DNA of 64,000 nucleotides from Lepturacanthus savala (lineage: Eukaryota > Chordata > Actinopteri > Scombriformes > Trichiuridae): NCBI GenBank assembly GCA_030544235.1, contig CM060484.1, forward strand, positions 10,245,531-10,309,530. The letters run 5' to 3'. The notes under the pieces are model-generated. The model was not told where the DNA came from. It saw only the letters and a list, made by a program, of their open reading frames with translations, and did no database searches. Positions 11,244 to 23,840 of this stretch are shown one piece after another (positions within the stretch are counted from its first letter, which is position 1; every line of letters starts with the position of its first letter). The translations under genes were made by a program, and so were the position numbers.

Positions 11244-11700
11244 CAGTACATTTACAAGAAAGACCCCATATTTAGGCTCATCCTTTTTCTCAGAAGGGCT
11301 TTTCTGGCGCCTAATTCATAAAACAGCTGGGCTGTGTGGTTTTTGTTTTTTGTTGGGAACTATATTTATTCACATTCGCTGCTGTATAATGGGTTTTTAA
11401 TAAGAAAAAAGACAGACGATTGCACAAGCCCAGCCCCGTTTCCCGAAAATGAGAATATATTATGACTCAGTGGTTTTTGCCTGATACATTTCTGGAAGAA
11501 ATGCTGTCTGGATTATGATTTCCAACCCAAGAGGTACTTTATTATGTTTTTACACTGCACTGCGGTGGTGGGGAAGTAGATATGTGTGTTTGCCTGACAC
11601 CTTTCAGTGATTTTGTCCTTGTCAAAGTTGCCTCAGACACACAGTTAGACTCCATTTAAAAGTAGTGAGGGTGGTCAACCCCACAGACAAGTATGTGTAG

Positions 11701-12026
11701 TAGGGCTGCAACTAATGACTATTTTGATAGTCGATTAATCTCTTGATTTAGTAAAACTATTCTTCACTTAGTTGTTGGATTTATATCAATCCAAATATCA
11801 ATCACTGTTTCCCAAAGCTAAAATGTCTTCTTTTTTTTGTCCACATCCCAACAATCATCAGTTTACAATTACTTCTAATAATCAGATTTGAGAAGCTTGA
11901 ACCAGATAAATTCGGACTTTTTCTTCTTAAAAATTATTCAGATTGATTAATCGGTTATCAAAATAGTTGGCAATTAATTTAAAAGTTGGTATCTAAGTCG
12001 ATTATCGATTAATCGCTGTAGCTCTA
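11701..12026. mobile_element. MITE with ends tagggctgcaac / gctgtagctcta
   Basis: The element begins 'tagggctgcaactaatgact' and ends 'gattaatcgctgtagctcta', so its ends are inverted repeats. The interior contains 'tcgattaatctcttgattta', 'cactgtttcccaaagct' and 'atcaaaatagttggcaatta'. This vocabulary is that of a very abundant nonautonomous DNA element in teleost introns. No ORF is present, and a clean target-site duplication was not found. Confidence 0.75.
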
Positions 12027-12962
12027 GATGCTGCATTGGCTGCCTGTGAACAATAGTATCTTCTCTCCTGTTTCCCACAATGCAAAGTGCTGCAACTAGT
12101 CCAGTCTTCTGAGAGTTAATTACTGTTAGACCAGGCAAGGTTAACATAAGATATATACATCTACATCTATATGTGTCTATGGTAAACCTTGTCTCCAGGC
12201 GTCAGTCTATCTCTTGTTTAGTTTGTTAGTTTGTGGACACTGACTAACATGTGCTCATATTGTATTGAGCTATGCTCTATATGGCAAAGAGGAGATTTAG
12301 AATCCAAAGCCGGATTATAAGGGAGCAGCTATTTAGTGAAAGGTACAGCACAGCGCAGTAACTGTGTGTGGAGAGGGATTTAAGTCTGGTACTTAGTGTT
12401 GTGGCGGCAGAATAGGCTCCTCGTACAGTAGCCTAATCTTTATCAATCCCGTTGAATCTACCTGCTCTGGAAGAATTACCACGTTTAAGCAGCTCAGACG
12501 GCTTTCAGTACCTCGAGGACCTGTGGAGATGCTTTTGTTGCGGCCAGTTTGGAGAGATTCCCCTCTGTGAGGCTACAGAATGGGACTGCCGGGAGAAAGC
12601 ATTTATTTTCAAAACTATATATACTTATCTCTCTGAAGTCAATAGTTATACTCATAGGAATATATAAAACTGCTACTATCACAGTATCCAAGGTTATCTC
12701 TTTGTGTTTTTTTGTTTTGCAAATACTTTTAGTAAAACCTTATGCTTTACATTGATATGGAAATGATTTTCTGTCAGTTTTCCATGTTTAATACTCAAAA
12801 TAAACTCTGATTAAGTGCCTTTTTAAACATAAAATCAAATTTAAAACAAAATGGCAACAAAATAAATTTAATTTAAGGAAACCCTCAATCACTGGTCTAC
12901 AAGCAGAGCAGCATAGAAAGAGTTGCTTTTAGTTTTTTATTATTATTATTTATTTTTTATTA

Positions 12963-13218
12963 TGGCTTATGGCTACTAGATTTGGTTGGTCTCGAAATTT
13001 CCATTGGGTAGTAGGTCCTCATTGGATTTCAAGCTAGCCAACTCCCAACCTCATTCTTTGATTGGCTCGTGCATGGTGTCAATCGATGTAAAAACAACTC
13101 CAAGACAATAATTGTGTTATTTGCATATAGAAACCAATGACCGAAGTGTAGTATTGCCGTAAATGACCCTCTGCTACTCCCCCATACCGCTCACGTTATA
13201 GTGTGTCTTAAGAGGTTA
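12963..13218 (+). repeat. Dispersed repeat, copy 1 (inverted relative to 42212-42500)
   Basis: This stretch is clearly homologous to the reverse complement of 42212-42500. Shared phrases in order are 'ggct...ctacagattt'-like, 'taggtcctcattgg', 'tgattggc..gtgcatggtg', 'gtcaatcgatg', 'catagaaaccaatg', 'tagt.ttg.c.taaatgac' and 'gtgtcttaagaggtt'. It is noncoding and of unknown family, lying just upstream of the st8sia3 exon 4 acceptor. Confidence 0.7.
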
Positions 13219-13353
13219 AGAAGGATTGCTGTTGCATGAGTTAACATATTGTTTTGTTAGGGGAATCCTGCATACTCTGCTTTAATGCTATTAAGACATA
13301 TTTTTGGCTCTTTAATTTCTCACTACCTCCATTCCTCACTTTGTACTAAACAG

Positions 13354-13636
13354 CTACTGGAAAACCAAGCAGCTCTCGCCGAAGCGCCTCAGCACCGGCA
13401 TCCTGATGTACACGCTGGCGTCCTCCATGTGCAACCAGATCCACCTGTACGGCTTCTGGCCCTTCGGCTGGGACCCCAACACGGGTAAGGAGCTGCCGTA
13501 CCACTACTACGACAAGAAGGGCACCAAGTTCACCACCAAGTGGCAGGAGTCCCACCAGCTTCCGGCCGAGTTCAAGCTCCTCTACAAGATGCATACCCAG
13601 GGACTGCTGAAGCTCTCCCTCTCCCACTGTTCTTAG
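13354..13636 (+). CDS. st8sia3: Alpha-2,8-sialyltransferase ST8Sia III, terminal coding exon 4
   Basis: This last coding exon completes the enzyme. The acceptor 'aaacag|C' joins AA from exon 3 to give Asn, then YWKTKQLSPKRLSTG. Sialylmotif S is GILMYTLASSMC...HLYGFWPF, with the disulfide Cys codon at 13430-13432. Motif III is YHYYDKKG (Tyr codon 13499-13501, catalytic-region His 13502-13504). Motif VS is HQLPAEF, with His at 13553-13555 and Glu at 13568-13570. The protein ends LSLSHCS with stop TAG at 13634-13636. The three exons give about 319 residues, in line with the luminal part of the ~380-residue vertebrate enzyme (known family length), so only about 60 N-terminal residues are missing. 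All hallmark residues are intact and no frameshift is present, so the gene appears functional. Confidence 0.96.
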
Positions 13637-14599
13637 GGCTAAAACTGCAGCAACAACAGCGCTTCTTCTTCTTTTTCTTCTTCTACAAAAAAAAAAAAAC
13701 ACCACTCCACCGCTTCCACAGAGCAGAGTTACAGCAGCTACCAGACAGACAAGCACAAGACTTTTGTGGTTTTGTCAGAACCAAAATCTTGGCTGTAAAG
13801 CTGACTTTGGTGCAAAAGATTCTTCAACTGTTTTTAACTCAAGATCCCTGAACAAAAGCCCATAATCCTGCACTCAATGCGAACAGCAGCTCAAGGAGCA
13901 AGGAGTCTATTCATTCTCCACTGCTCAAAAAACTTAAGGTAATAAGGACTGCAGTTTCTTTTTGGGTGGGGGGGCAAATGTGGCTGGACTTTTAAGCAAT
14001 GGTGCTTTTCAAAAGAATATCAGAAACTTGTATTGCTTAATGGTGTTTTCATCAGACAGGTTTTCTTGGCATCGCAGCTACAAATCAACAGATTGTCTGA
14101 GTAAAGCCAAGACCCCTCACCTCTGATTCAAGAGCAAGAGCTCATTCCTGGTATGTTTCGAATCATAATAGAGTCATAAATTCTCTCCCAGGTCACGTCA
14201 CTTGTTGGCATGGCTTGACTTCTTTCACATGTGTGATGTATAAGGGCGATCAAAACAGGAAGTCCCAGAATAACCTCACCATTCCACCAAAATTATTACT
14301 GTACCATTCTTCTTCTTCACAGTTGTGCATGGAAGTAATTGCCACAGAACAGAAATTGTAGAAGTTATCAAAAGAGGGGCAGGGTAATGCAAGACAAATC
14401 CCGTCTTGTTGTCTCATTATGAGGCCCCCAACGGCTCCATAGTTGTCTTCTACAATACAAGGTTAACTAGCAATTGTTGCCCCCACTAAGCTAAGTTTTG
14501 TTCTCAAGGCATTATCAAGCTGATTTTGTGTAATCTGATGCAAGCATTAGTCTAAAAAAAGATGGAGCAATGATGTTAGCTTCTTTCAAATAATGATAA

Positions 14600-15060
14600 A
14601 AAAATCTAGGCAGAAAATGACACCATAGGGTGCGTTGAAGTTGAAGTCACATAAGGAAATGTACCTCCAACTTTGACCAATTGGTGTCGCTAGAGAGTTT
14701 GAGGTGGCATCATGAAACTTGGTGACATTAATCAGGGGACTGTCCTCTATCAGCGTGCCAAATTTCACAACGTTTTACCTTACGGGTCTATGGGCTGCCA
14801 TAGACTCCCATTGCAGAAGAAGATGAAAACGTACAATCGGTATGGGCTTTGCTGCTTAGCCCCAAATAAATAAATCTCACTGATTTCAGCACAGGGGTCA
14901 CCATAAAAAAGTCAAACGCATGTGTCGACTTCACTGTGGGATATTGAAAGCCTACAACAAGAAAAATGGTTTCAGCTGCACTTTTTGGTTTAGAAATAAT
15001 TGTTTTACAACTGAGGTCAATGCCTGTGATTGGTCCATTTGCCAATGGTACACATACACC
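14600..15060. repeat. Probable dispersed repeat in the st8sia3 3' region
   Basis: Phrases such as 'ttggtgtcgctagagagttt', 'caccatagggtgcg', 'acgggtctatgggctgccat' and 'agactcccattgc' resemble a dispersed teleost repeat. There is no second copy in this window to compare and the ends are not defined. It is noncoding. Confidence 0.3.
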
Positions 15061-18000
15061 TTAGATTTGGACATTTGGCGGTGGCTCTTACACAATAACT
15101 TAAATTGGTTGATAAATAAATCAACCAATCAATTTTAGAAAATTTAAATTTGTTAGTCAGATTTCACTATATTTCATCTTAAAGCGTTTTTTTTTTTTTT
15201 ACATTGGGGGGTAACCGCACCCTTGATCACCATATCATCGCAAAGCTGTTAAAAGGTAATGCCAGCTGCCTACAGTAGTTACACTTCTAACACAGAGTAA
15301 CATCATTATGGCAGAGTTGTGTCACTCTGATAATTACAGGTCAAATATTCACTGTCCTTTCAGCGTGGACAGGTTCACCAACTTCTGAGAAGAATATCTG
15401 TGTCTTTAACAGTCCAATGCTCTTGTTTATTCACTGGTTAGTTGCCAAATTGTCTGTCTTCTGTTCAGTGTTGGACAGGAAGTATACAGTATCTTTTTTT
15501 TAGCTTGTTTGCTGAAAACACCTGCTAGAAACAAGGTTGCTAAAAAGCGGAGCTGTGGGAGAGAAAACAGCAAACAATTATCCTAGAAAGACGAAAAATG
15601 AATAAAATCTAACATCCAACAGGTGATAATTCTCTGTGTATGTCAGTGCAATGGGCTATTTTCATATTACACACTTATTTCATTAATGGTTAATATGAAA
15701 AATATTGCACAGCGCCGCTTTAAATCAATGGGACCCCACTGGACAGAGATCTCAGATTTTGAGATTTTGAGAAATGAAAACCAAGAGAAGTCTGAGGTCT
15801 CAACAGAACCCCTTCAGTGGCACTATCAAGAGCCAAGGATCTCCACTGGGGCCACTGGAGTTTGTGCTTTGTAAGGGTACTAAACATACAAAAGAGTCAA
15901 TCAAAGTATTCCTGCGTAACGCAAAGGCTACTAAACATTGTTAGCTGTTTGCTACTGTGAAAGATGAAAACTTCATTACAGCAACAACTGTCACAATAAA
16001 CAAACTGTGAGGACTTTAAACTGAGTCCACCTGAAAGCGTGGGAAAACAAGAACATGAGAAACTGAGAGTTGTTCACATGCACTTTTTAAATAGGCTGTC
16101 ACATTTTATTGTGTATTTGAAGTTTGAACATGAGGAAGAATTCTGATTACAACGCGATGGTATGTGTGAATTCAAAATGATGTAGTCCAGCAGAAAATTG
16201 AAGAAACTAGAGAGTCATTGAAATGCAAAAATGTCAAATTGTGGATAGAGGTAAGGCTGTTTTCCAATTTTATGAAACGTAGCTGAGGAAAATGAGCTGA
16301 TATCTCAGCTGGCAGCTTAAATTAGATTTAACTTATGTGCTACGTCTCATTCGTTTGAGCTTGATTTCTTTTTTCTATTTTTTTAAGTGACAGCATTTTT
16401 TTAAAAGCATACCTATGTTAACTAGCTGCTTAATAGTCAGCAGTGTGTAACTCATCAGGAATTCCAGTAGTATGGTCTTTTTTTCCATAGGATTGCCCCT
16501 GGAATTTTGTCATGGTGCCCCACATCCCCCACAAATTTCACAGAATTGTTCTATGGTGCCCCCACCCCCCACCCCTCCATGTACAATGGGTACAAAACCG
16601 GTGCATAGTAAAATTACATTTAAGCATAACTATGTAAGCACAGTAGTATAAGTAGAATACAATTTAGACCATTATGCACAGCCCATATTCTGCATTTAGA
16701 GAGGGGCAGCCCTGCATTTCCTTGTGTTTACAGCAACAATATCAGGTATAGAAAATAGTTCATACAGATAAGAATATAGCTTCATAGTTAGAATAATTAC
16801 TTAAGCCATTTGGCTCCATTCTCACCCAGTCGGTTTTTGCATTTGCTGAAGCTAAGCGGCACTAGTGAGAGAATAGCAAGAGACTGCGAGGCGGCTTTTT
16901 AGCTTTGATAGCATCAGATCATATAACGTGTCTCACCTTGACACTCAGGCATCACAACAGCAAAAAAAAAAAAAAATGTAATCCTGATTGTAGTTTGCAG
17001 TTTTGGGGATATTTGAATTGAGATTTATTTAAGATTGTTGCTGCTGCATTGTGAATGTACGAGGAGAAAATGCAAACTGTGGTCCCCCACTATCATCTAC
17101 CAGCTGATCCAGCCACCCTTATTTTAAAAGGAACACTGTTTCCTACAATTTCACTGAATGTTGCGCTAGATTTTTAAGCAGGAGAAAGGATTGAGTCTAT
17201 AGTCTGCAGCTGATTGTGAATCAAAGACTTTAGGTGACTGTATACAGTATATCTGACATCTGGAAGAAAGGAATGTATTTATGACAAAAATGTAGAGAAT
17301 TTCATGTTTCATTTGTTTTTCGGAACAGGTTAAGCAGAAAAATATCCCAATCCCATGTTGTTGGCCTGTTAGTGTGATAGAATAAGTCTATTATCGAGAA
17401 CTTTAGGAATTTTAGGTAATTTAAATACCATATAACACATCCTTACAGCCGTGCATTCCAGTTTGAGCGCTTTGTACATACAAACACTTTTTTTTTAACA
17501 TGACCGAGTCATGCAATTTACATCGAGCAACAAAAATCTATTTTAAAGAACGATTGCTTTACTTTGTTGAGGTTTTCTTTTTGACAAAATCCCAAATCTC
17601 GGCCCTCTTGGCCTTCCTTATCAGGGTTTTGTGAATGGTGACACTTCCACAAACCGCTTTTATGTGCGTTTGTGGGTTCAAGGAGACTTTTTTTGTGTGT
17701 TTTGTGATATGTTCATGTTTTGCCATCATCTTTTTGCCGTTTGTAATGATTCCGTGTTACTAAATTGACGTTTGGTTTTCCCGATAATTTAACTCTGGGA
17801 ATAGATATACGTATGTTTCTATTGTCTTTTCAGTTTCAGAATGTACCACGATTTGTAATCAGGAATTTGTGTCTGGGCATTTTCCCCAAAGAAACACACA
17901 TATGGTAGAAACAGCAATGGGAGGTGGTCTGGTCATGAAAAACCACATCAGAGAAATCCAATTGATGGTTTTTCAGTCGTTTTACGTGTTAAATTAACAT

Positions 18001-18553
18001 AATTGTTAAATATGTGAGGTGATATATGATATATTTCATGTGATATCACATGCTGACACAGCACATTGATTTTCTGACATTTCAAATGTGAATTATTGTA
18101 TTTGACATGTGCTTTCTTTGTTTTCATATATATTACTCAATGAGATGACAAAAATGAGAGAAACTGGGGCTATTTTTATAATCTGAATTCCAGCTGTATT
18201 TTTGTTGCCTCTTATTTGTTTGTCAAAAAAAAAAGAGAGATATCTATGACTTGAAACGTTTTCAGGACTTCGACAAAAAAAGATTGTTGGCTTGAAGGTT
18301 AAAGGTTGTTTTTTTTTTTCTCCTGACTTGGGCACATTACCTGCAAACTCTTTAAAGTGAATAGGATGTAATTGTATCTTATTTTTGTCGCCTTTTATTT
18401 TTGTAATATAAAATATAGATAAGTATCAGGTAACATTTTTCCAGAATGTATTTCTCGCATTTTGGAATGAAACTTGTCATCGCTCCATATCAGTTTATAG
18501 AGATCATTCTATGTGGAGTAATATATACTAAAACCACACTAGATATCATTCAC

Positions 18554-18559
18554 AATAAA
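18554..18559 (+). terminator. Candidate poly(A) signal AATAAA for st8sia3
   Basis: A canonical AATAAA sits in 'cacaataaagaaaag', with a GT-rich run (gtggtgtgtgttgttttgat) about 120 bases further on. It is the last good signal before clearly intergenic, repeat-bearing DNA. Use of this site is inference. Confidence 0.35.
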
Positions 18560-19009
18560 GAAAAGAAATGCTGTACATTAACAAATAGGTTTTATTCTTC
18601 CAGAACTTGAAAGAAAATATATCTACTGTATTTATTTCATCAGTCATTAAAATGAATGAAATTATCAATTTGACAAATGAGTGGTGTGTGTTGTTTTGAT
18701 GGGATGTTAAATGATTGTTTGCTTGTTGTTTATCACAGTCTAGTATTTTCAAGAATTGAAAATATATAATATTTTTTTTAATATTATCACCTTTTTAGAA
18801 TAATGTCCATTTGAACAAAAAATTATTATTTTTGTAGACCTTACATTACAGTAACTAACTTTGGTAAATTCTACTCACTTCAATACTGATGATTCAAACA
18901 GAAAAAGGCATTTTCTGTCCGAAAATGATCATTAAATCAGGGAAGTGATACTTTACATTTACTGGAATTAAAGGTATGTATGGATTATAAATAGAACTGC
19001 ACTGTAAAA

Positions 19010-19410
19010 CCGTTACCTTCAAATTTACAATAATTAAATGGCAGCAATTATCTAGAAAGTTACTGTAATTTTTTTTTTTTACAGTAGAAGTATTGCACTT
19101 CTGTTTACAGTATAGTGTCTTAAATAATCTTACTACTACTAATAATAATAAACAATTAAATACTGTTGATTTCAGTTGTACTATTAAGTGATTAACTGTA
19201 AATTTAAAACAATTAAATACTGTGAAATCAATTGTATTCACAGTATTGGGTGATTCACTTTATTACAATACAGTAACTCTTTGATTCTACTGTGATTTTA
19301 TACAGTAATTCTTCACTACTGTAATTTATTGTTAAATATACAGCAATCTACTTTAATATTCATTTACAGTAACATTACTCATTTCACAGCAAAGTTTTAA
19401 CAGTGTGAGA
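19010..19410. repeat. ACAGTA-rich repeat, copy 1
   Basis: The sequence is built from 'actgtaa' and 'acagtat' words. It aligns in direct orientation with 27890-28220: both contain 'atttcagttgta', 'aacaattaaatactgt', 'agtattgggtg', 'tacaatacagtaact', 'ctactgtgat' and 'tttacagtaacattact', then 'tttcacagcaaagtt'. This vocabulary is typical of an abundant teleost noncoding repeat. There is no ORF. Confidence 0.7.
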
Positions 19411-19858
19411 AAATGCCTGATAATAAATGCATGGCATGAGTGTGTGTCTCTGTGTGTGTGTGTGTGTGCGCATGTGTGTGTTTCAGTGTAGACATGGATT
19501 TGTCCACGTTGCACACAGATCAAACAACATTCTGTGACCTTTAACCCTGTGAGAGGGACAAAACAGAGATCCATGGGACTAACATGTTGAAAATAGAGCA
19601 GAATAGATTATGTCTCATCATGTCTTATCTAAATTTAATCACTGATCGCAGAGTTGATGATTCATGTCCATGTGCTAAAGTGTCCGTGAGCAAGTTATTG
19701 AACCCCACATTGCTCCATGTGAACATATCATTTCTATCTTTAACTTATCTCAGTACATCCTTATCCCGTTTCTATGTAGTTTTACTTTATCTCACTTTAC
19801 CACCTCACCTGACCAGTTTAATGATCTCATTTCATGTCGTTCAAATAAAATATGAATA

Positions 19859-19860
<2 letters not shown>

Positions 19861-19933
<73 letters not shown>
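19861..19933. repeat. (AT)n microsatellite
   Basis: A pure alternating AT run of 73 bp. It is likely to be highly polymorphic and prone to cruciform or slipped structures. Confidence 0.95.
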
Positions 19934-19937
<4 letters not shown>

Positions 19938-20240
19938 AGTTTCAAATTAATACACCATGCATACCAGTATTTAAACATACCAGCATTCCAGTTTTACATA
20001 TTTAGATTTTGGTGTGTTTTCATTTAGTGAAAAGGAATTAAAAATGTAATAATAAGAAATAATTTAAAAATAATTACAATATGATGTAAAGTTAGCAGCA
20101 CCAAAAATGAATCTTTTACATTCAATTAGTCTTCTGTAGTGTTCCACCACAATCTAAATATTAATATTAAAAATATACTGTTAAATATACTGGAATTAAA
20201 GGTATACATGGTGTATTAATTTATAAATACATTAATAAAT

Positions 20241-20242
<2 letters not shown>

Positions 20243-20286
<44 letters not shown>
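20243..20286. repeat. (GT)n microsatellite
   Basis: A pure GT run of about 44 bp. Confidence 0.95.
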
Positions 20287-20292
<6 letters not shown>

Positions 20293-21092
20293 ATTTAAAA
20301 AGTAAGTGGGTATATTAAAGGAAATGTCATAACCGCCAGAAGAATGTAGGTCAGCGTGTATGCAAATCAGAGAGGTCAGAAGGTGCATGCCAGAGGTGGC
20401 TGACCTTTGACCCTCTGACCCTGTCAATCGTGCTGCATTATAGCAGCTGGTAACAAGTCAGCTGCTGGATTTAAATCAAAACTAAATAATATAACATTAA
20501 TAATATGTAATATATTTTGTTCTATTCCTGTAAAGTTCCTGTAAAGACACAAACATATAATCAATGTATAATCCACTTATACAACACATTGTAGTGTTAT
20601 TTTCAATTTCTAATGTAAACCAAATATTTTAATGATCCGGCAGATTTTTTCAGTTTATATGACAATATACAGTAAGACACTATAAAATAAATGTATAAAT
20701 TTATGTTGAGCAGCTAACAAGCTCACTTGGGGAAAAAAAATCACCAAGAGGCCTGAGTAACAGTAAGATGGTATACACATAGAGCATATTGACTGGAAAT
20801 CTGCAATGACTCAGGAGGGAATAAGGTCGCATGAAAAGAGCCGCCAGGGGAAATACAGACAGATACACAGCGAACGATTGGACAGGAAAGAAAGCAAACA
20901 AATGAGTAGTAAATAAGTAAATACAAAATGAGCACACCTGCTATGAAATAGGTCAATAAGCAGCAATAACAAGTTAACGGTATAAACCATAAGCATTTAC
21001 TTTGTTTAATGAATATACACATTATTAAACATAAAATACATCAGTACAAAGAGAAGCCACGCTCACAAATAAACAACCAGAGAACACATGGG

Positions 21093-21093
<1 letters not shown>

Positions 21094-21128
<35 letters not shown>
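21094..21128. repeat. (AT)n microsatellite
   Basis: A pure TA run of about 35 bp. Confidence 0.9.
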
Positions 21129-21131
<3 letters not shown>

Positions 21132-21506
21132 TTTATTAATATTATTGTTTAGCATTTATAGCATAAGTGTCTAAGCAAATCACGTTTGAGTACAAAGTAC
21201 AAATATGTATTTGGTGCTCATACCATTTTTAAAAAATTTAATCTTAGAAATCGATGTAAAAAAAAGAGTTGAATTCAGTCAAAATTTTTGAAAATGACAA
21301 GACAAAGTTGGCAAAAAAAAATGCACAAACGCATTCAATACCAAATATGGTGAGTATTAAAAATACACCAACAATAATGGTAGTGACAATATTAACAAGC
21401 TGCCACTTAGATGCAAAGACTTTATAGGAATAGTCTGAGGTCATTGGCTGAAATGTGAAATGATCACTTTTCACCATGAAATTATTAGGGTGAGCTTCTA
21501 AATTAA

Positions 21507-21518
21507 GTGTGTGTGTGT

Positions 21519-21568
<50 letters not shown>
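21507..21568. repeat. (GT)n followed by a run of 36 G
   Basis: About 13 GT units pass directly into an uninterrupted run of 36 G (21533-21568). Such a tract can form quadruplex or triplex structures. Homopolymer length may be affected by sequencing or assembly. It is the longest G run in the window; smaller ones are C13 at 21862-21874 and a G run near 26417-26432. Confidence 0.9.
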
Positions 21569-21569
<1 letters not shown>

Positions 21570-21599
21570 TTCTCTGAATCCATCTTGGCACATAAACCA

Positions 21600-21840
21600 G
21601 CTCTACTAATCTGCTGTCATCTCCGATTCGGCCGTGTGGAGATGTGAAATATTAATGGGGCTTCTCCTTTTTCCCCTTTGATCAGAAGTCTGAGAACTCG
21701 GGAAACCACTCGGCCTCGGTCTGCAGCCGTCGCGCTGATTGTCTGCGCCGTCTTCAGACCGAGAGGAAATCAATAAATCAAATGTTATGATTAAAAGAGC
21801 AACACGCCAGAGGACATTAAATAATCATGTAGGGAGGAGG
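21600..21840. promoter_or_regulatory. Candidate conserved noncoding block
   Basis: This is a GC-richer island in AT-rich DNA with mixed, non-repetitive sequence and homeodomain-like and TCF-like words ('tattaatggg', 'cctttgatcaga', 'gtcgcgctgattgtctgcgc'). It is free of repeat vocabulary. Its regulatory nature is inference from composition alone. Confidence 0.25.
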
Positions 21841-23784
21841 AGGAAGAGGAGGAGGGAGCTGCCCCCCCCCCCCCACCTCCAACTCTGTAGTTAATGAACA
21901 ACAACTCTGCTCTCTGCATTTACTGTTAAACTAACCTGCTGCTTTCTAGAATTTGGGAAAAAATGAGAATCATGATAAAACATGCATCTGTGTTGCTTTG
22001 TATAATGTTTGACACAATAATGACTGATGTAACTGTTCCAGATAATGAATCAGGCTGAGTTCAAAGGCACCGTTTGGGTACGGCACTCACCATACTTTGA
22101 CAATCTGACCACCATAGCAGACACATTTTAATTATAATTAAGGCTTTTAAAGTTAAATTAATTGCAATGTTACTAATGTAGGGAAACATGAGGAGAAAAC
22201 ATCACAGATGTGTCCAGAATCCTGATTGTGTCACTGCCATTTGGACTCATATTATAAATTTAACAGGTCAATATGACTGAAGCCTGTTTGGTTTGTGTTC
22301 GCCATATTTTTTGGAGCATTTTAAAAGCAAAACTGAGGTTTGACTATTTCTAATTGTTCCAATAATCATAAACAGACGTTTTCCTGAAGCATATTTGTCC
22401 ATTCGCATGTTAAGAGTGTTTGAAATTAGAATAATTATCCCTTAAAGGTGCATTTTTATTACCTTGGATTTTGCTTTGAAATTGCACCAGATTGCTGCAT
22501 TTAAACCTACAATTCTCAAATGTTTCTATCCCTAACACCCAGACCCCCGAGGAGGGGACGTTCCATATCATATCTTGTGTATCATAAATGTGTGTGTGTG
22601 TTTAAGTTGTTTTGTCTAGTTTACAGCTTTTAGAAATGATATTTTCAGATTCACTGTCTTTGTTTTTGAATATTTGGTGTCATTTTAGTATAAATCTCTT
22701 CCCCTTCAGTTTGCTGTATATTTCTATTTTGCATTCAGACTAATTTTGCTGACCTCTTTTAAGGCCTAATTGTCTTAATGTTGATGCTTTTCAATCTTTT
22801 TCTGTCGAAATCTAAAACTTGACTTTTACTGTACTGTTAAATTAAAGAAAGGTAAATTCCAGGGTCAGATCTGCAGGTATTTATTGTGTGAGACAAACAG
22901 ATACATTAACTAATTATCAACAAAATAATTTATATTTAATATTTAATATTAAGATATATATTATTTAGTTATCAATATTGCATAGAATAAAGCTCTTTTC
23001 ACCTTAAATAAACCATGTTGGACTTTTGTGAGAGTCCTCATCAAAATGTCAGAAAACAACAAATGGAAGGGAGAAAAAAATCATCATAAATACGAGACAT
23101 GAAAAACACCCAATTTCCTAAAATTCTACACAGTTTTCTTTTTTTTCGGGCTTCAAAAATATGCCAAACTGTACATTTAAGGTCACAGATGAATGTGTCT
23201 TCCCCAACAGCTTAAATTAAAATGCCTATCACTTTTAAAATAAAAGTGATTTTATAATACGGAAAATAAATCAAACTAAATAATTAATATTAAATTGAAA
23301 CTTCACTAAAACTTAGTTAAATTCACTGTGTATGATAAAATATAAATAAATCTACAATATCAGTTTTTTTTAAGTCTTTGGAACACTGTTTTTTTGTGTT
23401 TTTATGTGTGAATATTTCAAATTTCTAAATAGCTATTAAATATCAATATGCTATATTATAATAGAATAATATATATCAATATTATTGATCCATTGTGTTA
23501 TTATCTGTCTGTACAATTCAAGCTTGTACTTTAGCTGCAATGGACTTTCATATGATTACACTAATAATAAATTTGTATTACTATAACAAATTATGGTTAA
23601 AATATAATGTTTCCTTATGTCTTTTTGTTGTTGCTTCAATTTCTAAAACATCATTTTCATAAACATATTGATATCTCCCTTTAAAAAAATGCCTTTAAAA
23701 ATTACAAAATGTAAATTATAGTCTTCAGGAGGCCAAATTCACAAGGACACGGAGCACTCTGTGCAGAGTACGTATTACTGTACA

Positions 23785-23786
<2 letters not shown>

Positions 23787-23838
<52 letters not shown>
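23787..23838. repeat. (CA)n microsatellite
   Basis: A pure CA run of 52 bp. An interrupted (TG)n run also occurs at 24008-24060. Confidence 0.95.

Positions 23839-23840
<2 letters not shown>

Larger units (their letters stand above)
11008..13353 (+). other. st8sia3: st8sia3 intron 3
   Basis: This GT-AG intron of 2346 bp has donor gtaaga at 11008 and acceptor 'tactaaacag' ending at 13353. It carries three distinct repeats listed separately (11062-11243, 11701-12026, 12963-13218). Reading through the donor meets a stop codon at once (11009-11011), so retention would truncate the protein before sialylmotif S. No other coding signal is seen. Confidence 0.9.
13637..18585 (+). other. st8sia3: Probable st8sia3 3' UTR
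   Basis: About 4.9 kb follow the stop codon without another gene. The distal part (16900-18560) is low in recognisable repeats, T-rich and ends at a canonical poly(A) signal, as in long neuronal 3' UTRs. Earlier AATAAA hexamers (near 15601 and 15993) could be alternative sites. A repeat-like block lies at 14600-15060. The extent is inferred from signals only; transcript evidence is not available here. Confidence 0.4.
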
